NCBI RefSeq assembly: GCF_963974515.1
Contig: NZ_CAXBDD010000009.1
Span: 1-64,000 of the forward strand
Origin: Sunxiuqinia sp963974515
GTDB taxonomy: Bacteria > Bacteroidota > Bacteroidia > Bacteroidales > Prolixibacteraceae
Direction of reading: 5' to 3'
Length of the DNA: 64,000 bases
Below the pieces are notes generated by a model. It was not told the origin of the DNA. It was given only the letters and a program-made list of their open reading frames with translations, and did not search any database. The translations under genes were made by a program, and so were the position numbers. Positions 53,201 to 62,126 of this stretch are shown here, piece by piece. Position 1 is the stretch's first letter. Every line of letters starts with the position of its first letter.

Positions 53201-54683
53201 GATTACCAAGGGAACGACTCCCCAGCCGGCCGTCTTAATTCAGCCGCAAATTCAAAATTTACAGATCATGCCCATCAAGAAATTCCAGATGCGCACGCCG
53301 GTGGAGTTTGAAGCGGATCCGCAGCCTCAATCCCGAAAGATCAGTGCCATCTACAAGGCTCAGGCGGTTTCGTTTCAGAACTTGGAGCAACAAAGGAAAG
53401 TCGCCCCCAAAACCTTAGTCAACCAAGTGAAGTTTGACGTACAGGAGTTGAAGTTTCCGGTATTCAAAGCGATAAAATTGCGGATTAAGCCGCTCATGCA
53501 GCAGTTTGGCGACACCAAACACCGGTGGGTGGACTACAAACTGGTGGCTGCTTCGCGTTACCGCGAATATTTCGGAAAAATACTCGCGGCTGATTCCGGT
53601 TTGACCACCACACGTGAAAGCGAATGGAAAGAAAAGCATAATATCCCAAGTTCGGCACGGCCCAAAGCGCCCGAAATTGACTACCTCATCCCAACCTTCG
53701 AGTGGCGCAAAACCCAGTCGGACGATGCGATTCGCCACCAACGAGTCGGTGGCGGAATACGTATTTTTCTGAAACGACCTTGGTTTTCATCGGGCGATGA
53801 TGAAATGCTGGCCGTCATTTTGCCCGACAGTAAAGCCAATTTAAACCGGCTGACTTTGCTATCGCCCGGCTATTCGGACTATTATACCAACTGGGGGATC
53901 GATCCACTACTTTATTCAGTACAGCCAGCTGGTTTTTCTCCGCAACCCGCTGATTTCAGGATGAATCCTGTGATCGATGAAGAGTTACAATATCCGGGCA
54001 GGGGATCGGCAAAAGCCAAAGCCGTAGCCTATCCGGTTCATTTCGACGAGGACCGGCAGACCTGGTTCTGCGACTTAAACATTAACCCCGGAAGCATGTA
54101 TTTCCCATTTGTCAAACTGATTTTAGCCCGCTATCAGCCCTACTCCGTACGCAAGGAGGAAGAAGATGTTTGCCTGTCGCCGGTGGTTGCAGCCAGTTTT
54201 ACCCAGCTAATGCCGGATCGCCAAACAACCGTTAGGTTTAAACGCGACGATGTCAATTCCAGGTTTACAGTAACCGTGGAGGGTACGATTTACAACGAAC
54301 GCCTTGCGGCGTATGGCAATTACAACTTTCTGCGAATCAGTTTCCTGGACAATAAAATGGCGCAACCCATTTACGGAACAGTCAGCGATGGCTCCAACGA
54401 GAAGGACCTGACCGACAGAGGCGTGGAAATCAAAATCAGCCAACGCAATATTGAGAATAACCGGTATTCGATCAGTAATGAGTTTCGCTTGCCGCGAGGA
54501 TACAAAAGGTCGCCATTCCAGATCATTATCGAAGAGTACGAACGTGGACCGAATAAGATCAGCGGACTGGACAATGCCTACAAAGACCGTCTGGAACAGT
54601 CGGAGGAAACCGACCGACTGATCTATGCCGATGTGTTTAATGTCAATGCAACCGGGGCGGCATCAAACGATTTGAAATTGTAA
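50274..54683 (+). CDS. Giant protein 2 of a two-gene unit, function unknown
   Basis: 1469 residues, no signal peptide and no membrane segment. The N-terminal part (IIFTTLPHQRTT, LKLSVFVSIKLNTPSD, FEDILDWPQKV) is compact and conserved-looking. A central beta domain contains YRVRIRSVDLAGNSVPLG, a fibronectin/Ig-like wording. A Gln-rich segment (about residues 980-1010) precedes the last third. Sequence such as AVILPDSKANLNRLTLLSPGY and LPRGYKRSPFQIIIEEYE continues the beta-rich style. No catalytic motif is visible. It follows giant gene 1 by 24 bases, so the pair is almost certainly one operon. A hairpin at 54702-54744 ends it. Confidence 0.85.
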   Translation: MPQEIIFTTLPHQRTTVEGKEILKLSVFVSIKLNTPSDTTLSQFEDILDWPQKVLNADFKFRLQNGTVLDPAMLDGPIDPELFQHIFHPDVKVDDFKEEENLVEKRIHSFPSKHIQDFIIQSYKQEAIVEPRKRVTPEKFVDETNLGAISRMKLNLQAVQQAVQPSRTTKIQASRMMFKQTDEDQTIQRVLQQDKFKRFELQMNPKDDFTQLRQFHQVDRVRTKPKLELQKPSFEFHDILAVVNSYPQIMRKLAIVLDFTIPYDSAIPNKGTIQLVPNALVFDEPGTTVSTPATAYEITKTGFYIGDKNNAIFKQGFVKINTNEFSVIQVDADGAALKTSNMAENKVQQIARFYELRSELRVSNNFRLKEMDEVEPPEEEGLPAMRSAGIAVTKNGMAEYLYSQVQSNLQLKQNFVTTSPMMMQIQPKLQTEGETVQMTQLQVKQPSQVLYSNDVIQAYQMDIAYEDEPDTWYSLHQRHDSYTWFDEQNIPHPIEGIEPDEGFIQLGITEDPDDPDDVFIPETLARWEGWSLSVRKPGYAINESDDYELKPGEETKRDFVYKNKTDEARKYAFNTDVEFRINAQSKIVPGTLPKLRYGKDYRVRIRSVDLAGNSVPLGSQPETPNLTIRSNIRYLRYDPLASPIVLVGNELKDGEFLESMVIRSNFDQSVADYESAHPVDGKTLDDYSLRYLLPPKNSQLMAETHGMFENAFGNPQQAQEIYSIITSHEELYQQDEKNKEKVYQPNEVEIIYLPDPMAAGVALFLSEGYEYTHSQDFAPRMFSFFSNAEIQPGDTDSVPRPEDWYNAGHIRIRLEEGEQQDVQWSASDRQLTVFMPKGLRTKIRFSTFWRESDLKELAAIWQLVKDESPGNLSELTDLAFTGQHWMVSPSREMELVHALQQPLEEPVIEQLLPDRDFNDTFANINIRYKVHGESTEKVELQSRWTEPMDDGISVTIKEKQGRNSIADIVVNYQDDVITKGTTPQPAVLIQPQIQNLQIMPIKKFQMRTPVEFEADPQPQSRKISAIYKAQAVSFQNLEQQRKVAPKTLVNQVKFDVQELKFPVFKAIKLRIKPLMQQFGDTKHRWVDYKLVAASRYREYFGKILAADSGLTTTRESEWKEKHNIPSSARPKAPEIDYLIPTFEWRKTQSDDAIRHQRVGGGIRIFLKRPWFSSGDDEMLAVILPDSKANLNRLTLLSPGYSDYYTNWGIDPLLYSVQPAGFSPQPADFRMNPVIDEELQYPGRGSAKAKAVAYPVHFDEDRQTWFCDLNINPGSMYFPFVKLILARYQPYSVRKEEEDVCLSPVVAASFTQLMPDRQTTVRFKRDDVNSRFTVTVEGTIYNERLAAYGNYNFLRISFLDNKMAQPIYGTVSDGSNEKDLTDRGVEIKISQRNIENNRYSISNEFRLPRGYKRSPFQIIIEEYERGPNKISGLDNAYKDRLEQSEETDRLIYADVFNVNATGAASNDLKL

Positions 54684-54701
54684 CTTTTCACCGAAACAAA
54701 G

Positions 54702-54744
54702 AAAGGGGCCGGTCGAATGTGTTCAATCCTATGACCGGCCCTTT
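54702..54744 (+). terminator. Hairpin after the giant gene pair
   Basis: AAAGGGGCCGGTC pairs with GACCGGCCCTTT (12 bp with one bulged G). No long T-run follows, so it may be a weak terminator or an mRNA-stabilising structure. Confidence 0.5.
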
Positions 54745-55226
54745 CTGTGCTATTCTCGGCGTCATTCGGTTCTTGCTGAATAAAGACGAACAACATCGAC
54801 CACTCGGCCATAAATGCTCCCGTATTCCAGCAGGCAAACCCCAAATATTTAAGGTTGGGCGTGGGTTTTTCCGCATGAAGTGAGAACTCTGCCAGCTGAG
54901 GCGAAAATTCCTTTAGCCTGGAAAGTCAAATGTCATAGGCGGGAGCGCAAGCTCCATTAGTCAAGGGATGAATGCCATCGGACGAGGTCTGGGCTCTGCC
55001 CGGCATAACGCGATTAGTTTCGTGCAATGAGCTTTCAAAATAGAAACATGGCTCAGTAATATTCGTATAAATTATTGAAATCAAGTTTATTAAACAAGGC
55101 TGTTGACGTCTTGTGCCATGAACCGTGTTCATACCCTTTAAGCAGGGGATATTCCTGAAAAAAGCCGTCTAAAATTACTTTTCACAAGCCTTGTTTGCTT
55201 ATTCATTTCAAATAAAACCAAAAGTT
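54745..55226. other. Noncoding stretch with a dyad-rich block
   Basis: No gene is supported. At 54938-55018 there is a GC-rich block with a GGAGC/GCTCC hairpin and a GGGC/GCCC hairpin. It resembles repeated intergenic elements or the decayed end of a mobile element; both are guesses. No TAnnTTTG box was found before the TonB gene. Confidence 0.35.
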
Positions 55227-55922
55227 ATGGAAATCAAGAAATATCCATCTTGTGATTTAAATTGCTACCGGAATCTTTTTATTGAACTCGGGCTGGTTTT
55301 GGCGCTTGGAGTTATCTTACTGGCTTTTGAATTTAAAACCAATGTGAAGAAACCGGAAATTACTGGTGCCGTTGTCGCCCAGGAAATTGAGAGTGAAGTA
55401 ATCCCGATCACGCGGCAGGAAGAAGTGAAACCTCCGCCTCCGCCCCCTCCTCCGCGAGTTGTCGAAGTGCTCAACATTGTATCCGACAACATTGAAATTG
55501 AAGATGAATTGGAAATTCAGGATACCGAAGCTGACGCGGAGACCGAAATTGATGTGAGCCCGATTGTTATTGATTATGCACAGGAGGAAAAGGAAAAAGA
55601 TGAGGAGCAGGTGTTTTACATTGTAGAAGAAATGCCTGAGTTTCCGGGAGGAGAACTGGCCCTGCGAAAATTCTTGGCCAATGCCATTAAATATCCGGTG
55701 ATTGCCCAGGAGAATGGGATTGAAGGTAAAGTTTATGTGTCGTTTGTCGTCGGGAAAGATGGGCAGGTTACCAATGCCCGGATCGTACGCAGTGTCGACC
55801 CTTCGCTTGATAAAGAAGCTTTGCGTGTGGTTAATAGTCTGCCGGTATGGAAACCAGGCTTGCAGCGCGGACAGCCGGTGAGGGTTGCTTTTAGCGTTCC
55901 CATTCATTTCGTGCTACAATAA
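55227..55922 (+). CDS. TonB-family energy transducer
   Basis: 231 residues from the ATG at 55227; the longer frame from 55191 adds residues that do not belong to the family. A short cytoplasmic part with two Cys (CDLNCYR) and one membrane helix (about residues 18-36) precede a Pro-rich linker (KPPPPPPPPRVVEV). An acidic periplasmic spacer follows, then a C-terminal TonB domain: FPGGELALRKFLANAIKYP, then GKVYVSFVVGKDGQVTNARI and LPVWKPGLQRGQPVRV. The FPGG...YP and W.PG..RG..V patterns are typical of Bacteroidota TonB proteins that energise outer-membrane transporters. No exbB/exbD is next to it. Confidence 0.9.
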   Translation: MEIKKYPSCDLNCYRNLFIELGLVLALGVILLAFEFKTNVKKPEITGAVVAQEIESEVIPITRQEEVKPPPPPPPPRVVEVLNIVSDNIEIEDELEIQDTEADAETEIDVSPIVIDYAQEEKEKDEEQVFYIVEEMPEFPGGELALRKFLANAIKYPVIAQENGIEGKVYVSFVVGKDGQVTNARIVRSVDPSLDKEALRVVNSLPVWKPGLQRGQPVRVAFSVPIHFVLQ

Positions 55923-55956
55923 AAACCGTCAATCGGTTTGTCTGGTTATTTTTTTT

Positions 55957-55991
55957 AGAAAGACGATTCTCTACAGATCGTCTTTCTTTTT
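55957..55991 (+). terminator. Terminator of the TonB gene
   Basis: AGAAAGACGAT and ATCGTCTTTCT form a perfect 11-bp stem with a 9-base loop, followed by TTTT. Confidence 0.85.
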
Positions 55992-56032
55992 ACGGCCCGC
56001 GTTGACTGGTAAGCTTCGTCAGCTGGATTCCC

Positions 56033-56040
56033 TATCTTTG
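56033..56040 (+). promoter_or_regulatory. Predicted -7 box of the tandem ABC gene
   Basis: TATCTTTG matches TAnnTTTG, 28 bases before the ATG at 56068. The -33 element is not clear. Confidence 0.45.
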
Positions 56041-56067
56041 TTTTTCATTCTAAATTGGATCCACTAA

Positions 56068-57630
56068 ATGAAGCAGCCGGAATCAACAAACGTACTCGAA
56101 GCGATTAGTCTGGGTTTGAAAATAGCGGGCGAAACTCTTATTCATCCCCTTAGTTTTGCTTTGAAAGAGGGTGAATCACTGGTAATTACCGGTGCTTCGG
56201 GGAGTGGCAAAACCATGCTGGGGCGTTTGCTGGCGGGGCAGCTTTCGCCTTCTTCGGGTCAATTGATTACCAAGCCGAAAATCAGGCGGCTGATGGTTGA
56301 TCAGCAGGATTATTTCGTCGCTTTTTCGGGGCGAAGAAGTATGCACGACGGGCTTCGCTATGAAAACCAAGGCATGGAGATGGTTCCAACTGTTTGGGAG
56401 TTTTTGGCTCGGGTACAGGCGAAAACCGAAACTGGAGTTTCAGAAGCAGCTTTGCGACGCGTGCTGAAGCAGGTGGAGATTGAGCGCCTGGCTGACCGGA
56501 AACTCCTGCAATTGAGCAATGGCGAGCGTAAACGGACACAGTTGGCGGCCGTACTATTGCAAAAACCCGACTTGCTGGTGCTGGATCAACCATTCGTAGG
56601 GCTGGATTTCCACTCGCGCGCTACTTTGAGTCGCTTGTTAAAACAGCAAATGGATTCCGGCCTTTGCCTGGTTGTCATGACCGATCCGGAGCATATTCCG
56701 GATTCAGGAACTTACGTAGCGGAATTGAATAAAGGAAGCCTAAGCCGGCTTGTCAAGCCCGAAGCCTATCAACCTAGGAACGTAGACTGCGTCCGAAATA
56801 AAACTGAGATTGATACGCGACTCCTTGGCCGTTTGCCATTGCCAGACGAAGCGTTCGGCATCGTCGTGCGAATGAACAAGGTGAATGTGGTATTGGGTGG
56901 AAAGCAAATTCTAAAAGACATCAACTGGCAAGTGAACCTCGGCGAGCAGTGGGCTTTGCTTGGTCCAAACGGAGCAGGGAAAAGCACTTTGCTAAGCTTG
57001 ATTACCGCTGATAATCCGCAAGGGTATGCGAACGATCTGTGTTTATTTGATCGGCAGCGTGGAACCGGCGAAAGTATTTGGGACATTAAAAAGCGCATTG
57101 GTTTTGTATCACCCGAACTTCACCTGTATTTTCTGCGGGGAGCTGGCATCTACAATACGATTCCGGGGCTGGCCGCTTCGGGTAGGCAGGTTTATAGTTC
57201 AATGACCTGCAACGATGTTGTTCTATCGGGCTTTCACGATGAAGTGGGATTTAATTCATTGCCAACGGGCGATCAGTTGAAAAATGCATTATCATGGTTG
57301 GCTGTTTTGGGATTGGAATACTTGCAAAAGCGACTGTTTGTGCAGGCATCGTTGGGCGAGCAGCGTGTTGTCTTGCTGGCCCGGGCCCTCGTAAAGGTGC
57401 CTCCCTTGCTTATTCTCGATGAACCATGCCAGGGCCTCGACTCGCAGCAAACCAATCGGTTCGTTCATTTACTCAATATTCTCTGTAGCCAGTTAAAAAC
57501 GACACTGATTTATGTGACTCACCGCAAAGAGGAGATCCCTGGCTGCGTAACTCACCTGTTGCATTTGGACAATGGCGAGGTGAAGAGCAATGGAGTGTTT
57601 GATCGTCCGGCTTTTCAATGGAATCGTTAA
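56068..57630 (+). CDS. Tandem ABC ATPase (ModF-like)
   Basis: A 520-residue protein with two ABC nucleotide-binding domains. Domain 1 has GASGSGKTML (Walker A), LSNGERKRTQLA (signature) and LLVLDQPFVGLD (Walker B, with Gln where the catalytic Glu usually stands). Domain 2 has GPNGAGKSTLL, ASLGEQRVVLLARAL and LLILDEPCQGLD with the normal Glu. ModF-type proteins (formerly PhrA-like) have this layout and no membrane part. The substrate or role is unknown; the wording of domain 2 is close to ModF. It precedes recX in the same direction. Confidence 0.85.
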   Translation: MKQPESTNVLEAISLGLKIAGETLIHPLSFALKEGESLVITGASGSGKTMLGRLLAGQLSPSSGQLITKPKIRRLMVDQQDYFVAFSGRRSMHDGLRYENQGMEMVPTVWEFLARVQAKTETGVSEAALRRVLKQVEIERLADRKLLQLSNGERKRTQLAAVLLQKPDLLVLDQPFVGLDFHSRATLSRLLKQQMDSGLCLVVMTDPEHIPDSGTYVAELNKGSLSRLVKPEAYQPRNVDCVRNKTEIDTRLLGRLPLPDEAFGIVVRMNKVNVVLGGKQILKDINWQVNLGEQWALLGPNGAGKSTLLSLITADNPQGYANDLCLFDRQRGTGESIWDIKKRIGFVSPELHLYFLRGAGIYNTIPGLAASGRQVYSSMTCNDVVLSGFHDEVGFNSLPTGDQLKNALSWLAVLGLEYLQKRLFVQASLGEQRVVLLARALVKVPPLLILDEPCQGLDSQQTNRFVHLLNILCSQLKTTLIYVTHRKEEIPGCVTHLLHLDNGEVKSNGVFDRPAFQWNR

Positions 57631-57665
57631 TTTTGATTTTATTTAAACCAGTGAATCTTTTTACT

Positions 57666-58133
57666 ATGGAAATGACGTCCCGGCAATCCGAAGCTTTTTA
57701 TCGTGCAGCAGCACTTTGCAGCCGTGCCGAAAAATGTTCAGCTGATGTCCTGACTAAATTAAGTCAATGGGGAGTTGACGAAATGGATGCGGGCGTGGTG
57801 CTGAAACAGTTGATTGAGGAGAAGTATGTTGATGATGAGCGCTTTGCCCGGAGTTTTGCCAAAGACAAATTCCGTTTTAACAAATGGGGAAAAATAAAAA
57901 TCGCCTACCAGCTTCATGCCAAACGAATGAATTCAAACACCGTTGACTTGTCTATGAATGGGATTGACGACGAGGCTTATTGGGAGATGCTGATTGAAAT
58001 AATCACCGAAAAAAATAAAAGCGTGAAGGTGCCGAATCCATATGATCGCAAAGCTAAATTGATTCGTTTTGCCCAAGCTCGTGGCTTTGAAATGGATTTA
58101 ATCTATCGGGCGGTAGAAGAGGTGTTAACGTGA
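57666..58133 (+). CDS. recX: RecX-family RecA regulator
   Basis: About 155 residues from ATG 57666. The helical repeat pattern AAALCSRAEKCSADVLTKL (here split as LCSRAEKCSADV and LTKLSQWGVD), IEEKYVDDERFARSFAKDKFRFNKWGKIKIAYQL and a basic C-terminus match RecX, which binds RecA filaments and limits recombination. The signature CS..E.....L..WG.......V...L....YVDD.RFA...V...... is preserved. It follows the ABC gene by 35 bases, so the two are likely co-transcribed. Confidence 0.88.
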   Translation: MEMTSRQSEAFYRAAALCSRAEKCSADVLTKLSQWGVDEMDAGVVLKQLIEEKYVDDERFARSFAKDKFRFNKWGKIKIAYQLHAKRMNSNTVDLSMNGIDDEAYWEMLIEIITEKNKSVKVPNPYDRKAKLIRFAQARGFEMDLIYRAVEEVLT

Positions 58134-58438
58134 AAATAAGGAGGTTTTCCGACTCACTCCAGAGGCTGGAATAACCCGGGAAATCAAAAAAAGCTGGAAT
58201 CATTCCCGTGAAATTGAGCAACGCACGTCTATGTGCTCTGATTTTTCTTATCGCCCCGGCTGTTATAGGGAGGAAAAAATCAGCCAGCCGGATTGGGCTC
58301 GTAACAACAAGTATAAATTTTTTTCCTTTTATCATGTTTTATTAACAGGGGTTTCATGAACAAGATGAAAACCCTAATTTTAGCTTACTGTTTTTTGCAA
58401 GGAGAGGCAAGTTTGAAGATTGATAAAACTGATTGAAA
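58134..58438. other. Leader region of dnaE with a possible short upstream ORF
   Basis: About 300 bases. A 26-residue frame (58356-58436, MNKMKTLILAYCFLQ) ends 2 bases before the dnaE ATG. An AAGGAGAGG stretch at 58399-58407 lies inside this frame and is too far from dnaE to be its ribosome-binding site. The frame could be chance or translational coupling. No terminator or TAnnTTTG box is clear here. Confidence 0.35.
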
Positions 58439-61400
58439 ATGATTCCATTTACACACTTACACGTACACTCGCAATATTCAATTTTGGATGGGGCCGCAAG
58501 CGTAAAAGGACTTGTCGCCAAAGCCAAAGGGGATGGAATGAAAGCACTGGCCCTGACCGATCATGGGATGATGTTTGGGATAAAGGACTTCTACGACACG
58601 TGCAAACGTGAAGGAATCAAACCAATTTTGGGCTGCGAAACCTACGTCGCCTCGCGAACAATCAACGATAAGAATGATAAGGTAGACCGGTCAGGAGACC
58701 ACTTGATTTTGCTGGCCAAAAACCTACGTGGCTACAGAAACCTGGTCAAACTAATTTCCATTGCCAGCAACGAAGGTTTCTACTACAAGCCCCGTATCGA
58801 CAAGGAGGTTCTGGAAAAATACAGTGAAGGCTTGGTTGTTTCCTCCGCCTGTCTGGGGGGAGAAGTGGCTCAAAATATTATGAACAACGCCATTCCCGAA
58901 GCGGAAGAAACCATTAAATGGTTTAAGCGGGTTTTTGGAGATGATTATTACTTGGAGTTGCAGCGCCATAAATCAGATGATCCGCAACGGAATGAAGATG
59001 TCTATAAAAACCAGGTGTTGGTCAACCAGGTTATTTTGGAATTGGCTGAGAAGTACCAGGTGAAAGTGATTGCAACCAACGATGTGCATTTTATTAATGC
59101 AGAAGATGCCGACGCACACGACTTGCTAATCTGCCTGAACACCGGGAAAGATGTGGACGACCCCAACCGGATGCGTTACACCAAGCAGGAATGGTTTAAA
59201 ACAACCGCCGAAATGAACCAGCTGTTTGCCGACGTGCCGGAATCATTGAGAAATACCCAGGAAGTTGCGGACAAGATTGAAGAATATGAGTTGAATTCAG
59301 CACCCATTATGCCTCCTTTTCCGATTCCTGAAGAATTTGGAACGGAAGCCGAATACCTGGAGAGGTATTCCGAAGAAGATCTTAAAGACGAATTCAAAGA
59401 CGGGGCTTTCGAGCGGTTGGGTGGCTACGAAAAAGTCATTCGGGTAAAACTGGAAGCTGAGTACCTGAAACACCTGACCTACGAAGGCGCCAAAGAAGAA
59501 TACCGCTATGGCAGTCCGGTTCCGGCCGACGTTGCCGAGCGACTTGACTTTGAGTTGGATACCATCAAAACCATGGGTTTTCCGGGTTACTTCCTCATTA
59601 CACAAGATTTTATCAATGCCGCCCGCGAAATGGGTGTTCTGGTGGGCCCGGGCCGTGGATCGGCTGCCGGTTCGGCCGTTTCCTATTGTGTCGGGATTAC
59701 CAATATCGATCCGATCAAGCACGATCTGCTGTTTGAACGGTTCCTGAATCCTGACCGGATCTCCATGCCCGATGTGGATATTGACTTTGATGATGACGGC
59801 CGGCAGATGGTATTAGACTGGGTGACAGAAAAATACGGCCGTGAGCGGGTGGCACATATCTGTACGTTTGGAACCATGGCCACCAAACTGGCCATCCGCG
59901 ATGTGTCACGGGTGTTGAAGTTGCCGTTGCCCGAAGCAGATCGTCTGGCCAAAATGGTGCCCGAAGCGCCAAAAATGAGCTTTTTAAAAGCCTATAAAGA
60001 AAGTACCGAATTACGCAACGAAAAAAAATCAGCCAATCCTTTAATTGTTTCCACGCTGAAATTTGCCGAAACTTTGGAAGGCTCCGTCCGGCAAACGGGG
60101 GTGCATGCCTGCGGGATTCTAATCAGTCGCGATCCGCTGGATGAACACATTCCGTTGATGCCCACCAAAGACGAAAATTTATATACCACGCAGTACGACG
60201 GGCGTTTTGTGGAGGATATTGGATTGCTGAAGATGGACTTTTTGGGGTTGAAAACCCTTTCCATCATCAAAGAAACCCTGGAAAATATTCGCCTCTCCAA
60301 AAAACTGGAAGTGGATATTGATGCCATTCCGGAGGATGATGCCAAAACATTCGAACTGTTTAGTCGTGGCGATACCACCGCCATTTTCCAGTTTGAATCT
60401 CCCGGCATGAAAAAACACCTTCGTAACCTGAAACCCAACCGTTTTGAGGATTTGGTTGCCATGAACGCTTTGTATCGTCCGGGACCAATGGAATACATCC
60501 CTGATTTTATTGACAGGAAACACGGGCGTAAAGCAGTTCATTATGACCACCCCATGATGGAAAAATACCTGGAAACCACCTACGGAATTACGGTCTTCCA
60601 GGAACAGGTGATGTTATTGTCGCGCCACCTGGCCAATTTTACCCGGGGAGATTCCGATTCGCTTCGGAAAGCGATGGGTAAAAAAATCAAGGCGATGATG
60701 GATAAACTCAAAGTGAAGTTTATCGATGGCTGCAAGGCCAACCCCAAATTTGTTGAGGGTTGTGAGCAGATGAAGAAAGAGCCGGAGACAATCATTGAGA
60801 AAATATGGAAAGACTGGGAAGCGTTCGCGTCTTACGCCTTCAATAAATCACACTCGGTTTGCTACGCCCACATTGCTTACCAAACGGGATACCTGAAAGC
60901 ACACTTCCCGGCCGAGTTTATGGCGGCCAACATGAGCCGTAACCTAAGCAACATTACGGATATCACCAAGCTGATGGGCGAGTCGCAGCGGATGGGAATG
61001 AACGTTCTGGGGCCTGATGTGAACGAGAGTTTTCTCAAGTTCATGGTAAACAAGGAAGGCGATGTGCGTTTTGGAATGGCTGCCATCAAAGGCGTAGGAT
61101 CAGGAGCGGTGACTGATATCGTAAGAGCCCGGCAGGATGGATTATTTACCTCTGTCTTTGACTTTGTAGAGCGGGTGAACCTGCAAACTGTCAACAAAAA
61201 AAATATTGAAGCACTGGCCATGGCTGGAGCTTTTGACAGCTTTGGAACGATCAAACGTAGCCAGTTTTTTGCCAGTTCGGCCGAAAATGAGCCCTCATTT
61301 ATCGAAAAGCTGATTCGTTACGGTCACCAGATTCAGTTGGAAAGCAACAATGCCCAGCAATCCTTGTTCGGCGAAGTCATGTCGGCTCAGGCTGTGAAAA

Positions 61401-62083
61401 CACCCGATGTTCCCGACGTTCCGGAGTGGCCCAAAATTGTGTTGCTCGAAAAGGAAAAGGCTTTGATTGGAATCTACCTTTCTTCACATCCACTGGATGA
61501 TTACAGGCTGGAAGTGGAAAACTTTACCAGTCGTGAGTTTTCGCTGAAAGACATCAATAACAACATTGAAGCCATGAAGGGGCGCGACCTGACTTTTGCC
61601 GGTATGGTCACCGAAAGCCGGGAAGCAATTGGTAAAACTGGGAAGCATTTTTGCACCATGACACTGACGGATTACACCGATTCGTACACGTTCTTTTTCT
61701 TCGGGAAAGACTATGTTGAGTTTTCGAAGTATTGTAAAACCGGTTTATTTCTGATGATTAAAGGACAGGTTCAACCCCGGTTTAACGGCGACCAGCTCGA
61801 GTTTAAAATCCGAAACATTGAGCTGCTGTCCGAAATCCGAAAAAACAATATAAACACTGTAACGTTGCAGTTACCACTGCAAAATGTAACGCCCGAATTA
61901 ATTCAGGAAATTGAAACCATTAGCCTAAAAAACAAGGGGAAAGCTTTGTTGAGATTTAATATCTGGGATTCAGAAACAAAAAGTATGGTTAACCTGTTTT
62001 CAAGAAACACTCGTGTGGAAATGACCAGCGAGCTGGAGCGTTTCATTCGAAATCATGAATCACTGACTTTTAAGATTAATTAG
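58439..62083 (+). CDS. dnaE: DNA polymerase III alpha subunit
   Basis: 1214 residues from ATG 58439. The PHP domain opens with HLHVHSQYSILDGA and has DHGMMFG and GCETYV. The palm carries the catalytic Asp residues in MPDVDIDFDDDGR, preceded by VGPGRGSAAGS. Further family motifs are HACGILISRDPL, MDFLGLKTL, YRPGPMEYIPDFIDRKHG, ITVFQEQVM, GKKIKAMMDKL and NKSHSVCYA. The C-terminal part has a tandem HhH, an OB domain and a tail. This is the main replicative polymerase of the DnaE1 type. It is followed 43 bases later by trxA. Confidence 0.98.
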   Translation: MIPFTHLHVHSQYSILDGAASVKGLVAKAKGDGMKALALTDHGMMFGIKDFYDTCKREGIKPILGCETYVASRTINDKNDKVDRSGDHLILLAKNLRGYRNLVKLISIASNEGFYYKPRIDKEVLEKYSEGLVVSSACLGGEVAQNIMNNAIPEAEETIKWFKRVFGDDYYLELQRHKSDDPQRNEDVYKNQVLVNQVILELAEKYQVKVIATNDVHFINAEDADAHDLLICLNTGKDVDDPNRMRYTKQEWFKTTAEMNQLFADVPESLRNTQEVADKIEEYELNSAPIMPPFPIPEEFGTEAEYLERYSEEDLKDEFKDGAFERLGGYEKVIRVKLEAEYLKHLTYEGAKEEYRYGSPVPADVAERLDFELDTIKTMGFPGYFLITQDFINAAREMGVLVGPGRGSAAGSAVSYCVGITNIDPIKHDLLFERFLNPDRISMPDVDIDFDDDGRQMVLDWVTEKYGRERVAHICTFGTMATKLAIRDVSRVLKLPLPEADRLAKMVPEAPKMSFLKAYKESTELRNEKKSANPLIVSTLKFAETLEGSVRQTGVHACGILISRDPLDEHIPLMPTKDENLYTTQYDGRFVEDIGLLKMDFLGLKTLSIIKETLENIRLSKKLEVDIDAIPEDDAKTFELFSRGDTTAIFQFESPGMKKHLRNLKPNRFEDLVAMNALYRPGPMEYIPDFIDRKHGRKAVHYDHPMMEKYLETTYGITVFQEQVMLLSRHLANFTRGDSDSLRKAMGKKIKAMMDKLKVKFIDGCKANPKFVEGCEQMKKEPETIIEKIWKDWEAFASYAFNKSHSVCYAHIAYQTGYLKAHFPAEFMAANMSRNLSNITDITKLMGESQRMGMNVLGPDVNESFLKFMVNKEGDVRFGMAAIKGVGSGAVTDIVRARQDGLFTSVFDFVERVNLQTVNKKNIEALAMAGAFDSFGTIKRSQFFASSAENEPSFIEKLIRYGHQIQLESNNAQQSLFGEVMSAQAVKTPDVPDVPEWPKIVLLEKEKALIGIYLSSHPLDDYRLEVENFTSREFSLKDINNNIEAMKGRDLTFAGMVTESREAIGKTGKHFCTMTLTDYTDSYTFFFFGKDYVEFSKYCKTGLFLMIKGQVQPRFNGDQLEFKIRNIELLSEIRKNNINTVTLQLPLQNVTPELIQEIETISLKNKGKALLRFNIWDSETKSMVNLFSRNTRVEMTSELERFIRNHESLTFKIN

Positions 62084-62126
62084 CTTTTAAAGCTTTAAAT
62101 AGAATAATAGTTTAATAATATTGATT

